In this document: piece after piece, positions 56,698 to 64,000 of the stretch | Numbering within the stretch: position 1 is the first letter of the stretch | Layout: every line of letters starts with the position of its first letter | Assembly: GCA_025360015.1 (NCBI GenBank) | Contig: JANYCZ010000036.1 | Coordinates: 182,605 to 246,604, forward strand | DNA from: Verrucomicrobiota bacterium | GTDB taxonomy: Bacteria; Verrucomicrobiota; Verrucomicrobiia; Verrucomicrobiales; Verrucomicrobiaceae | DNA: 64,000 nt | Direction of reading: 5' to 3' | Translations under genes and position numbers: made by a program | The notes under the pieces: model-generated | Databases searched by the model: none | The model's input: the letters and a program-made list of their open reading frames with translations, nothing else | What the model was told of the DNA's origin: nothing

Positions 56698-56760
56698 AGC
56701 AGGCAGGAGAGGGTGGCCATGGCCTTGGAAACCAAGTTTCCGTTTGAGCCGCCCCTGCTT
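56697..56760 (+). other. Structured spacer between lipoprotein gene and purM
   Basis: aagcagg (56697-56703) can pair with cctgctt (56754-56760). Between them, cttgg-aaa-ccaag and ggaaac-caa-gtttcc are overlapping, mutually exclusive hairpins, beside the palindrome ggccatggcc. It could be a terminator remnant or purM leader; no known riboswitch class is recognised. Confidence 0.35.
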
Positions 56761-56788
56761 TCGGGCTAGGCACCCTGCCACCTTTCTC

Positions 56789-57790
56789 ATGAGCAGCCCC
56801 TCCGCACACACGTATAAAGAAGCCGGCGTCGATATCCACGAAGCAGCATCGCTGGTCGATGACATCGGCGTGCTGGTGAGGAGCACCCAGCAGAAGCGGA
56901 AGCTGGCAAATCCATTTGGACTGTTCGCTGCCGCCTACGACCTCAGCGGCTACAAACACCCCATCATCCTCACAGGCTGTGACGGGGTCGGCACAAAGAT
57001 CGAGCTGCTGCTCAAACACGACCAGCTCGAAGCCGCCGGCAAAGACCTCGTCGCCATGAATGTGAACGACGTGCTCACGACGGGGGCCGATCCCATCATG
57101 TTCCTCGATTACGTGGGCATTCCAAAGATCCAGAAGACGCAGATCACCCGCATTATCGCTGGCATGACTGAATACCTGGTGGCGTGCAACTGCATCCTCG
57201 CTGGCGGCGAGACTGCCGAAATGCCCGGAATGGTGCCCGAGGGCATGGTCGAGCTTAGCGGCTTCGCCATCGGTGCCTGCGAAAAGGAAGATTTGCTCGA
57301 TCCCGGCACCATTGCCGGCGGCGACGTGCTCATCGGCTGGCCCAGCGCAGGTTTCCATGCGAACGGCTTCAGCCTCGTCCGCCGCATCATCGAGAAGGAG
57401 AACATCCAGTTCAGCGAGGACGAGATGCGCACGCTGCTGCTGCCCACGCTGCTCTATCATGAGCAGACTGCTGCACTCAAAGCCGCAGGGATCCGCCCGA
57501 AGGCCATGGCCCACATCACCGGTGGCGGCCTGCCCGAAAACCTCGGCCGCATGTTCCTCAAGCGCGGCCTCGGTGCCAATCTGCGCATTCCCTTCTGGCA
57601 GAACGATGTCGTGCAGAAGGTCCTCCGCCACGCCGACAAAAAAGACGCCATCGACACCTTCAACATGGGACTCGGCTGGGTCGCCATCGTCTCCCCCGCA
57701 GATGCAGACAAAGCTCTCGCCTGCGGCAAGGGTGCCAAAATCATCGGCGAGATGGACACCAGCGCCCAGGTCAGCGTGGAGATCGTCTGA
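56789..57790 (+). CDS. purM: Phosphoribosylformylglycinamidine cyclo-ligase (AIR synthetase)
   Basis: A 333-residue PurM, which closes the imidazole ring in step five of purine synthesis using ATP. Family motifs: YKEAGVDIHEA at the N-terminus, LTGCDGVGTKIELL, AMNVNDVLTTGADP, CILAGGETAEMPGM, GWPSAGFHANGFSLVR and AHITGGGLPENL. The start at 56789 (MSSPSAHTYKEAG) fits the E. coli length of 345; upstream frame has no homology. No other pur genes are nearby. Confidence 0.95.
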   Translation: MSSPSAHTYKEAGVDIHEAASLVDDIGVLVRSTQQKRKLANPFGLFAAAYDLSGYKHPIILTGCDGVGTKIELLLKHDQLEAAGKDLVAMNVNDVLTTGADPIMFLDYVGIPKIQKTQITRIIAGMTEYLVACNCILAGGETAEMPGMVPEGMVELSGFAIGACEKEDLLDPGTIAGGDVLIGWPSAGFHANGFSLVRRIIEKENIQFSEDEMRTLLLPTLLYHEQTAALKAAGIRPKAMAHITGGGLPENLGRMFLKRGLGANLRIPFWQNDVVQKVLRHADKKDAIDTFNMGLGWVAIVSPADADKALACGKGAKIIGEMDTSAQVSVEIV

Positions 57791-57826
57791 AAGATTGACC
57801 GTTTTTAGGCAGTGAATGCAGGTTCC

Positions 57827-58510
57827 ATGAACCGCCTCATTCCTGCCCTCGCCTTCCTCTTTGTCCTGCTGAGCGCCACCGCTCAGCAGCCTGCACCCGC
57901 AAAGGCCAAACGCCCCCCAAATCCGGCCATGGACCCGGTGCAGGATGTCGCCGGCCTGCCACGCGTCCTGCTCATCGGAGATTCCATCTCCATCGGCTAC
58001 ACCCTGCCCGTGCGAAAGCTGCTCGAAGGCAAGGCCAACGTGCATCGCATCCCCACGAACGGTGGTCCAACCAAAAACGGAGTCGCCAGCATCGCCAAAT
58101 GGCTCGGCACCAGCAAATGGGACGTGATTCACTTCAACTGGGGCATCCACGACCTCAAGTACATGCCCGATGGCAAGCGCCAGGTCGAGCCCGCCGACTA
58201 CGAAGCCAATCTCCGCAGCCTCGTCGTCACTCTGAAGAAGACCGGCGCCAGGCTGATCTGGGCTACCACCACGCCGATCCCCGAGGGCGATCTCAATCCG
58301 CCCCGCAAATTCGGCGAGGTGAAGGAATACAACGATATCGCCGCGCGGGTCATGAAGGAAAACGGCGTGGCCATCGACGATCTGAACGCCCACATCACGC
58401 CGCAGCTCGCTACGATGCAGAATCCCCGCGATGTCCATTACACCCCTGCGGGCAGCGACTATCTGGCCAAGCAGGTCGCCGAGGAGATCAGCAAAGCGCT
58501 GCCCAAGTGA
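57827..58510 (+). CDS. Secreted SGNH/GDSL hydrolase
   Basis: A 227-residue exported hydrolase (signal 1-20, start MNRLIPALAFLFV at 57827). The catalytic Ser is in LLIGDSISIGY, the Asn/Asp region is FNWGIHDLKY, where NWGIHD replaces the common GxND, and the His block is DVHYTPAGSDYLA. The substrate is probably an acylated sugar. It stands 36 bases after purM and may be read with it, without an obvious metabolic link. Confidence 0.87.
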   Translation: MNRLIPALAFLFVLLSATAQQPAPAKAKRPPNPAMDPVQDVAGLPRVLLIGDSISIGYTLPVRKLLEGKANVHRIPTNGGPTKNGVASIAKWLGTSKWDVIHFNWGIHDLKYMPDGKRQVEPADYEANLRSLVVTLKKTGARLIWATTTPIPEGDLNPPRKFGEVKEYNDIAARVMKENGVAIDDLNAHITPQLATMQNPRDVHYTPAGSDYLAKQVAEEISKALPK

Positions 58511-58591
58511 GCCGCGTCGGCGGTTTGCCAGTCCACTTTGCATGATTTTTTGTCAGCGCCTGGGGCGGATTCCAGTGCATCATGGGGCGTC

Positions 58592-59851
58592 ATGAACACC
58601 CTGTTTCTGCGCCGCCTGTTCATCATGGCATTGATTGCCCTGGTGAGCGCTTCTCCGCTCCGTGCTGCGGAATCTCCACCCAGTAGCGCAGCGGACAAGC
58701 TGCGTGAATCCATGCTGCTGCCCGGTGTCAGTTTGTCTCAGGGCATCTCTGAAATCACCGGCGTCGCCATCAGCCCGCTGCTGGGGGTCAGCGTCATCGG
58801 CGTATGGACCTACTGGAAGACCGAGCCGCATTTGCGCCCTCGCCTGCCATGGTACTGCCACCCTGGAGTGTGGGGCACCGGCTTGTCATTGATCCTCATT
58901 TGCTTCCTCAAAGACTTTCTCGGCACCGCCGCTCCGCCGCTGGTCAAAAAACCCCTCGATTTCCTGGAGCTGTTCGAAAACAAGCTCAGCGCCCTCGTTG
59001 CCAGCGTCGGTTTCGTGCCACTCGTGACGCTCGCTATGGCCCACTTTAACCAAGTGCCTGATCAGGCAGTGAATCCCCTGGCGGACTCCGGCCTGGCCGT
59101 GATGCCTTTGGTCAGCCTCATCGACTTCGGCGTTCACACCCCCTGGATTTCCATCCCCGTCGCCCTCGTGGCCTTCAGCGTCGTCTGGCTCAGCTCACAC
59201 GCCATCAATGTGCTCATTGCCCTCTCCCCCTTCGGCATCGTCGATGCCGGGCTCAAGCTCATCAAACTCGCCCTCATCGCGCTCGTGGCCGGCAGTACGC
59301 TGATCCACCCCTACGCCGGTGCCGCCGTCTCCCTGGTGCTCATCCTCATCGGTCTCGTATTCGCAGGCTGGTCCTTCCGCCTCACCCTCTTCGGCACCCT
59401 CATGGGTCGTGATTTCCTGCTCAACAAACGCGCCACTCCCACCGATCTGGAAGCAGGCGTGAAAGGCTTCCTTGCCCGCCGCACCGAGGGCGTGCCCGTC
59501 CGCACTCTCGTCAGGTTGAAGCAGGACGCCTCGGGCCGTTCCGTCCTCACCTATCATCCCTGGCTCTTCCTGCCAGAGCGTCACATCCCCCTCGCAGAGG
59601 CAGACCACGTCATCTGCAAAGGCCTCCTGCATCCATCACTCGCTCACCGCCCTGCCGGGGCCCCCGCCGCCCTGCGCAGCACCCTCATTTTGCTGCCCCG
59701 CTACCGCAGGCTGGAGGACGCCATCGCCCGGCGTTTTGGCTGCCAGGAAGTCGTGGACGGCGCGCTCCTGCGCGGCTTCAAAGCCATGCGCCAGTGGCTG
59801 GTGGACATGCTTTCCTCCGGCCGAAAACTCGTCGAAATGCACCCCGGATGA
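58592..59851 (+). CDS. Multi-pass membrane protein of unknown function
   Basis: A 419-residue protein with a signal-like N-terminus (MNTLFLRRLFIMALIALVSA) and about six further hydrophobic helices up to residue 270 (TGVAISPLLGVSVIGVW; GTGLSLILICFLKDFLG; SALVASVGFVPLVTLAM; IPVALVAFSVVWLSS; ALIALVAGSTLI; LVLILIGLVFAGWSF). The cytoplasmic or extracytoplasmic C-terminal third is basic with few motifs. I do not recognise the family. The next gene, lysA, starts 52 bases downstream, but functional linkage is not evident. Confidence 0.75.
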   Translation: MNTLFLRRLFIMALIALVSASPLRAAESPPSSAADKLRESMLLPGVSLSQGISEITGVAISPLLGVSVIGVWTYWKTEPHLRPRLPWYCHPGVWGTGLSLILICFLKDFLGTAAPPLVKKPLDFLELFENKLSALVASVGFVPLVTLAMAHFNQVPDQAVNPLADSGLAVMPLVSLIDFGVHTPWISIPVALVAFSVVWLSSHAINVLIALSPFGIVDAGLKLIKLALIALVAGSTLIHPYAGAAVSLVLILIGLVFAGWSFRLTLFGTLMGRDFLLNKRATPTDLEAGVKGFLARRTEGVPVRTLVRLKQDASGRSVLTYHPWLFLPERHIPLAEADHVICKGLLHPSLAHRPAGAPAALRSTLILLPRYRRLEDAIARRFGCQEVVDGALLRGFKAMRQWLVDMLSSGRKLVEMHPG

Positions 59852-59903
59852 GCCGCAGCAGGGTTGCGCAGGGCTGAATCCCGCCTATCTACGCGGCCCG
59901 CTT

Positions 59904-61196
59904 ATGCACAGCTTCCGTTACCACCAAGGTCAGTTATTCGCCGAAAACGTTGCCCTTCAGTCCCTCGCCGAGAAACACGGCACGCCGCTCTATGTCTATT
60001 CCAAGAGCACCATCACCGGCCACTACACGCGTCTGGACGCAGCGCTGGCCAAGCTCGATCACCTGATCTGCTTCGCGGTGAAGGCGAACTCGAACATCGC
60101 CGTGCTCAACACCATCGCCAAGCTCGGCGGCGGCTTTGACATCGTCTCCGCTGGCGAACTCTTCCGCGTCATCAAGGCCGGTGGCGATCCCGCCAAATGC
60201 ACCTTCGCTGGCGTGGGCAAAACCCGCGACGAAATCGAGTACGCCCTCAAGCAGGGCATCTACTGCTTCAATGCCGAGTCCGAGGCCGAGCTGCACTACA
60301 TCAATCAAGTCGCCGGCGAGCTTGGCGTGCTGGCCCCCGTGGCCGTCCGCGTGAATCCGAATGTCGATGCGCATACGCACGCCAAGATCACCACCGGTAA
60401 AAGCGAGAACAAGTTCGGCATCGATTTCGACCAGATCCTCGATGTCTATGCGCGCGTCGCCGCCGACTGCCCAAATCTCATCATCAAAGGCCTGCAGATG
60501 CACATCGGCTCGCAGCTTACGAACGTAGATCCCTTCCTCGAAGCCGTGCAGAAGGTCATCCCCTTGGTGACTCAGGTAAAGCGGAGCTACGGCATCGAGT
60601 TCTTCAGCATCGGCGGCGGCATCGGCATCAACTACAAGCAGAGCCTTGATTCCGGCAATGTGAACTGGTGGCAGGAACACGCCGAAGTGCATCCGCTCAC
60701 CATCCAGGCCTACGCCGACGCCGTGGTGCCCCATCTCGAACCTCTCGGTCTGCGCATCCTCTGCGAGCCCGGCCGCTTCATGGTCGGCAACGCCGGCGTC
60801 ATGCTCACCAAGGTGCTGTATGAAAAGCGCGGTTCCGCCAAGATCTTCAAGATCGTCGATGCCGGTATGAACGACCTCATCCGCCCGACGCTGTATGAAG
60901 GCTGGCATCAGATCGTGCCGCTCAAGCAGCCCGCAAACGCCACCGTCGAGAAAGTCGATGTCGTCGGCCCCATCTGTGAATCCGGCGACTTCCTCGCCCA
61001 AAATCGCGAACTCCCGCTCGTCAAAGAAGGCGAATACCTCGCCGTGCTCAGCGCCGGAGCCTACGGTTTCACCATGGCTTCGAACTACAACACGCGCCCC
61101 ATGCCCGCAGAGATCCTCGTCGATGGCGACAAAGCCACCGTCGTGCGCGAACGCCAGACCCTCGAAGACATCCTCAAAGGCGAGCACCTCGCCTGA
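59904..61196 (+). CDS. lysA: Diaminopimelate decarboxylase
   Basis: A 430-residue PLP enzyme that decarboxylates meso-diaminopimelate to L-lysine, the last lysine step. The PLP lysine is Lys60 in CFAVKANSN. The family motifs GFDIVSAGEL, HIGSQL, SIGGGIGINY, CEPGRFMVGNAG, GPICESGDFLA and GAYGFTMASNYN are all present. The start at 59904 (MHSFRYHQG) lies 52 bases after the membrane protein gene; longer upstream frames overlap that gene. metF follows after 35 bases. Confidence 0.95.
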   Translation: MHSFRYHQGQLFAENVALQSLAEKHGTPLYVYSKSTITGHYTRLDAALAKLDHLICFAVKANSNIAVLNTIAKLGGGFDIVSAGELFRVIKAGGDPAKCTFAGVGKTRDEIEYALKQGIYCFNAESEAELHYINQVAGELGVLAPVAVRVNPNVDAHTHAKITTGKSENKFGIDFDQILDVYARVAADCPNLIIKGLQMHIGSQLTNVDPFLEAVQKVIPLVTQVKRSYGIEFFSIGGGIGINYKQSLDSGNVNWWQEHAEVHPLTIQAYADAVVPHLEPLGLRILCEPGRFMVGNAGVMLTKVLYEKRGSAKIFKIVDAGMNDLIRPTLYEGWHQIVPLKQPANATVEKVDVVGPICESGDFLAQNRELPLVKEGEYLAVLSAGAYGFTMASNYNTRPMPAEILVDGDKATVVRERQTLEDILKGEHLA

Positions 61197-61231
61197 TTCA
61201 TCGGGTGACAAAGAACCAAGAACAAGACTAG

Positions 61232-62155
61232 ATGCACATCGCCGACATCCTCCAAGACCAGCGTCCCACGCTCTCGTTTGAGTTCTTCCCACCGAAGAGC
61301 GCCGAGGCCTTTGAGGCGCTGTATCAGGCCATCGGCGAACTCGAAGCCTTCAAGCCCTCCTTTGTCAGTGTCACCTACGGCGCAGGCGGCTCCACCCGCG
61401 AGCTCACGCATGACCTCGTGGTACGCATCAAAACCACCACCAGCCTCGATGCCGTCCCGCATCTGACCTGCGTGTGCCACAGCGAGGCGGACATCGCTTC
61501 CATCTTGGAGCGCTACGCGAAGGCCGGTGTCAGCAACATCCTCGCCCTCGGCGGCGATCCTCCCAAGAATCTCGCCAACTACGATCGTGCGAAGGACTCC
61601 TTCCAGCACGCCGCAGACCTCGTGGCCTTCATCAAGAAGTTCAACGACAGCGGCGCCCACCCTGACAAGCGCGGCTTCGGCATCGGTGTCGCCGGATTTC
61701 CGGAAGGCCACCCCACCACGCCCAACCGCGTGCTGGAGATGGATTACCTCAAAGCCAAGGTCGATGCCGGTGCGGACTACATCTGCACCCAGCTCTTCTT
61801 CGACAATCACGACTTCTTCGACTTCCGCGAGCGCTGCCAGCTGGCCGGGATCAACATCCCCATCATCGCTGGCATCATGCCCATCACCAGCGCCGCTGGC
61901 ATGCGTCGCATGGCCGAGCTGGCCGCCGGTGCGCGCTACCCGGCCAAGCTCCTCCGCGCCATCCAGCGCTGCGGTGGTGACGAAGCCGCCGTGCAGAAGG
62001 TCGGCATCCACTACGCCACCGAGCAGTGCCGCGATCTGCTCGACCACGGCGTCGATGGCATCCATTTCTATACCCTGAACAAATCCCACGCCACGCGCGA
62101 GATCTACTCCAGCCTCGGCATCCGTGACTCCGCCTCCGTGCGTCCGCAATCATGA
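61232..62155 (+). CDS. metF: 5,10-methylenetetrahydrofolate reductase
   Basis: A 307-residue flavin TIM barrel that reduces methylenetetrahydrofolate to methyltetrahydrofolate for methionine synthesis. Family motifs: LSFEFFPPKSAEA with catalytic Glu, SVTYGAGGSTRE, HLTCVCHSE, NILALGGDPP and ICTQLFFDNHDFFDF. Length equals the bacterial type. It follows lysA by 35 bases and its stop overlaps the start of the ROK kinase gene by four bases. No SAM riboswitch is present in the short spacer, so control would be through the lysA transcript. Confidence 0.95.
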   Translation: MHIADILQDQRPTLSFEFFPPKSAEAFEALYQAIGELEAFKPSFVSVTYGAGGSTRELTHDLVVRIKTTTSLDAVPHLTCVCHSEADIASILERYAKAGVSNILALGGDPPKNLANYDRAKDSFQHAADLVAFIKKFNDSGAHPDKRGFGIGVAGFPEGHPTTPNRVLEMDYLKAKVDAGADYICTQLFFDNHDFFDFRERCQLAGINIPIIAGIMPITSAAGMRRMAELAAGARYPAKLLRAIQRCGGDEAAVQKVGIHYATEQCRDLLDHGVDGIHFYTLNKSHATREIYSSLGIRDSASVRPQS

Positions 62156-63090
62156 GCGAAGAACTGCCCCTCATCGCCGCCATTGAGGCCGGCGGCACCA
62201 AGTTCGTCTGCGCTGTCGGCACAGGCCCTCACGATGTGCGTGACGTCATTCGCATTCCCACCACCACACCGGAAGACACTCTTGCCGGAGTGAACCGCTT
62301 CCTGACGATGGCCAAGTCGAAGTACGGCTCCATCGCCGCCATCGGCATCGGCTCCTTTGGGCCCATCGATCTCGACAAAAACAGCGAGACCTACGGCTAC
62401 ATCACCTCCACGCCCAAGCCCGGCTGGCAGTTCACCAACATCGTGCAAAAGCTGCACGACCGCTACCACGTCCCCATCGCCTGGGACACCGATGTGAACG
62501 CCGCCGTGCTCGCTGAATATCTCTGGGGCGCCGGACAGGGCATTGATCCCCTGATTTACATCACCGTCGGCACCGGCGTCGGCGGCGGCGTGCTCATCAA
62601 TGGCCAGTTGCTTCACGGCCTGCTTCACCCCGAGATCGGCCACCTTTTGGTGCCGCCACCGCACAACTCTTCGGCAGTCCAGCAGGCCTGCCACTGCCCG
62701 TTTCACAAAAATTGCGTCGAAGGCTACGTCAGCGGCACCGCTCTCGCCTCGCGCTGGGGTGTCAAGGCAGATGCCCTGCCGCCCGACCATCCCGCTTGGG
62801 AGGAAGTCGCCGATGTCATGGCGCACGCACTGCTCAATCTCACCCTCAGCATCTGTCCCAAGCGCATCATCCTCGGCGGTGGCGTCATGAGCCAGGAGCA
62901 CATCCTGCCGCTCATTCGCGGCCAGCTTCTCAAGCTCAACAACGGCTACCTCCGCGTCCCCGAACTCGGTCGCAGCATCGACGACTTCATCGTCGCTCCC
63001 GGTCTCGGCGCACGCTCAGGCCTCCTCGGTGCTCTCGCCCTCGGCAAGTATGAGCTCGACCGGCATTTGAAGCAGAAGGTCGAGATTTGA
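62152..63090 (+). CDS. ROK-family sugar kinase, fructokinase-like
   Basis: A 312-residue ROK kinase. The phosphate-binding motif AAIEAGGTKFVCAVG is at the N-terminus, the catalytic Asp in AWDTDVNAAVLAE, and the glycine-rich YITVGTGVGGGVLING in the middle. The zinc-binding block EIGHLLVPPPH ... CHCPFHKNCVEGYVSG is of the fructokinase (ScrK/YdhR) type. It phosphorylates a hexose, most likely fructose. It overlaps metF by four bases. Confidence 0.9.
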   Translation: MSEELPLIAAIEAGGTKFVCAVGTGPHDVRDVIRIPTTTPEDTLAGVNRFLTMAKSKYGSIAAIGIGSFGPIDLDKNSETYGYITSTPKPGWQFTNIVQKLHDRYHVPIAWDTDVNAAVLAEYLWGAGQGIDPLIYITVGTGVGGGVLINGQLLHGLLHPEIGHLLVPPPHNSSAVQQACHCPFHKNCVEGYVSGTALASRWGVKADALPPDHPAWEEVADVMAHALLNLTLSICPKRIILGGGVMSQEHILPLIRGQLLKLNNGYLRVPELGRSIDDFIVAPGLGARSGLLGALALGKYELDRHLKQKVEI

Positions 63091-63137
63091 TCCGCGCTCT
63101 GAAAAACCTGCTGAGGGGCCAATACGGACCCAGGAGC

Positions 63138-63153
63138 GCGGAATTTATTCCGC
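63138..63153. repeat. Small intergenic palindrome
   Basis: gcggaa-ttta-ttccgc, a 6-bp hairpin with no T run, lies between the ROK gene and the REP-like repeat in the 459-base gene-free stretch 63091-63549. Its role is unknown. Apart from this palindrome and the repeat at 63252-63386 nothing else is seen in that stretch. Confidence 0.5.
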
Positions 63154-63251
63154 AGCACTCCGCAATAGCCAAGACTCCGCGTTTTACCTGCGCCCCCTCC
63201 GCGCCTGGACGTTAGATCGGTTTAAATAACAGTATATTCATCCATAGGGTG

Positions 63252-63386
63252 GATATATCCGCAGGCCATCGCGAGGGCGCCAGCAAAGTAGTCCGCACAC
63301 TCCGTGTGCGGTTCTGGGCCCTCGTGCGCGCTGGGAAACTGCACAAAAGATCATGCAGGCCACCATTTGCGCCAGCCATTGGCTCC
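63252..63386 (+). repeat. REP-like dispersed hairpin repeat, copy 2
   Basis: Second copy of the element at 52794-52925. The core hairpin is ccgcacac (63293-63300), loop tcc, gtgtgcgg (63304-63311), preceded by the tetranucleotide GTAG (63288-63291), as in REP elements mobilised by RAYT transposases. The outer base pair changes from G-C to C-G between copies. The palindrome ggatatatcc lies at the left end (63251-63260). The remaining bases to 63549 show no gene. Confidence 0.8.
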
Positions 63387-63549
63387 TCAACCCCACACAC
63401 CGTCGGCCACTGCACGAGACATGGTTTTTGAAAGCACAAGCTAAGGCTTCTCTTAATTCCCTCCGGAAAAACCATCGCCGCTCCTGTCGTTGAACTGAAA
63501 GTTAGGAATCCCGCCCTGTCCATTCAACCGCCCAGCCCAGATCGCCCCT

Positions 63550-63885
63550 ATGAGACGCTATCTAAAGAGGATCCAGCACCTGTTTTTCGCCCTCTACTGC
63601 CTTCGTCACAGGATAGTGCCATCTGGACAAAGCTACATGAGCGGCGCTTGGCCTGCGATATGCAATCACGGCACCTTCCACTTGGGTCGGGGCGTCTTTT
63701 TCAGATCCTTTCGCACCAAAACCACGATCAACGTCTTCAAAAACGCCACCCTTACCATCGGCGACGGCTGCTTCATCAATGATGGTGTGAACATCTGCTG
63801 CTCCACCGCCATCACCATCGGACCCCACACCAAAATCGCCGACTGGGCGGTGCTCTACGACGGCGGCGCAATTTTTATTCTGTAA
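63550..63885 (+). pseudogene. Hexapeptide-repeat acyltransferase, truncated by an IS element
   Basis: The 111-residue frame matches the N-terminal half of a left-handed beta-helix acyltransferase (GTFHLGRGVFFRSFR, NATLTIGDGCFINDGVNICC, AITIGPHTKIADWAVLYDGG). Full-length members have about 170-220 residues and continue after the YD-type motif with the rest of the helix and the active-site His. Here homology stops at YDGG and a short foreign tail (AIFIL) leads to a stop, at the point where an IS256-type element begins. It is probably a polysaccharide or lipopolysaccharide O-acetyltransferase that is no longer functional. Confidence 0.7.
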
Positions 63886-64000
63886 AAGTAGCGATCAGGT
63901 TTGGGGTGGCTCAGAGGAGTTCATGTTGAGGTAAATTTTGCCGGTGCTCCACTCGTCGTTCTGCTCGCAGAGCAGGGCGGAGACCAGGCGCAGCAGCGAG
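63862..64000 (-). mobile_element. IS256-family element, right-end fragment (continues past the window)
   Basis: The end of an IS256/mutator-type insertion sequence. The transposase C-terminus is present on the minus strand and the sequence before it (gcaatttttattctgtaaaagt, near 63867) has the T-rich, TGTAAA-containing character of IS256-family terminal repeats. The exact edge is uncertain by about ten bases, and the other end and target duplication lie outside the window. Confidence 0.72.
63895..64000 (-). CDS. IS256-family transposase, C-terminal end
   Basis: Translation from the window edge to the TGA at 63895-63897 gives SLLRLVSALLCEQNDEWSTG followed by KIYLNMNSSEPPQT (34 residues). RLVSALL...EWSTGKIYLNM is the characteristic C-terminus of IS256-type (mutator) DDE transposases, which typically end with EW-TG-KYL. 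The gene starts beyond the window; only its last residues are visible. Confidence 0.82.
   Translation of the reverse strand, partial: SLLRLVSALLCEQNDEWSTGKIYLNMNSSEPPQT

Noticed and set aside
56660..58543. A 627-residue minus-strand frame opposite purM and the SGNH gene, and a similar one at 59934-61292 opposite lysA
   Set aside because: Both lie wholly antisense to genes with strong family motifs and translate to biased composition without homology.
61197..61231. SAM riboswitch before metF
   Set aside because: The spacer is only 35 bases, too short for any known SAM riboswitch.

Overview
The window looks like a chromosomal piece of a Verrucomicrobiota bacterium, probably Verrucomicrobiaceae (Prosthecobacter-like). 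The evidence is an abundance of Planctomycetes/Verrucomicrobia-type secreted families (DUF1549/DUF1553, DUF1501, DUF1592/1588/1585, DUF1552, DUF1080, DUF6807), many Tat signal peptides, high G+C, and very weak or absent Shine-Dalgarno sequences. The species is an inference; the families are read directly from the sequence.

Layout. 1-3790: the end of a DUF1553 gene with its DUF1501 partner, a di-heme cytochrome c and an M20 deacylase. 3791-7243: a large secreted kexin-type protease. 7375-13496: glutamate synthase (gltB-gltD, minus strand) closed by a clear terminator. 13667-20522: mixed housekeeping and secreted genes (metallo-beta-lactamase-fold hydrolase, aldo/keto reductase, rpsT, SufE-like protein, DUF6807, sugar isomerase-like protein, SGNH hydrolase). 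20581-24825: threonine degradation, with tdh and kbl separated by a LysR regulator and an alpha/beta hydrolase but sharing one promoter architecture. 24851-29531: a secreted metalloprotease, MarC, a TRIC-type channel, an NHL propeller and an SGNH-alpha/beta-hydrolase fusion. 29645-30872: an ECF sigma factor overlapping two small membrane proteins.

30920-42876 is the most striking locus: a GntR regulator followed by seven same-strand genes, mostly overlapping by 1-4 bases. They encode a heme/DUF1549/DUF1553 protein, DUF1501, a heme/DUF1592-family protein, DUF1552, a GMC flavin oxidoreductase, its Tat-exported small subunit and an SGNH hydrolase. I read it as a regulated periplasmic oxidation and hydrolysis system for an unidentified glycan or sugar acid. 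44159-56024 is a second catabolic block: another heme/DUF1549/DUF1553 protein with an inserted LamG-like domain, DUF1501, a sialidase-like propeller, a TolB-like propeller, two ceramidase-family proteins, a TIM-barrel-like protein and DUF1080.

56179-63090 returns to housekeeping (3D-domain lipoprotein, purM, SGNH hydrolase, membrane protein, lysA, metF, ROK kinase). The right edge (63091-64000) is accessory. It holds a second copy of a REP-like hairpin repeat also found at 52794-52925, and an acyltransferase gene cut short by an IS256-family element, of which only the transposase C-terminus lies in the window.

No tRNA, rRNA or CRISPR array was seen. Coding starts were moved inward from the longest reading frame wherever a signal peptide, family N-terminus or ATGA overlap supported it.
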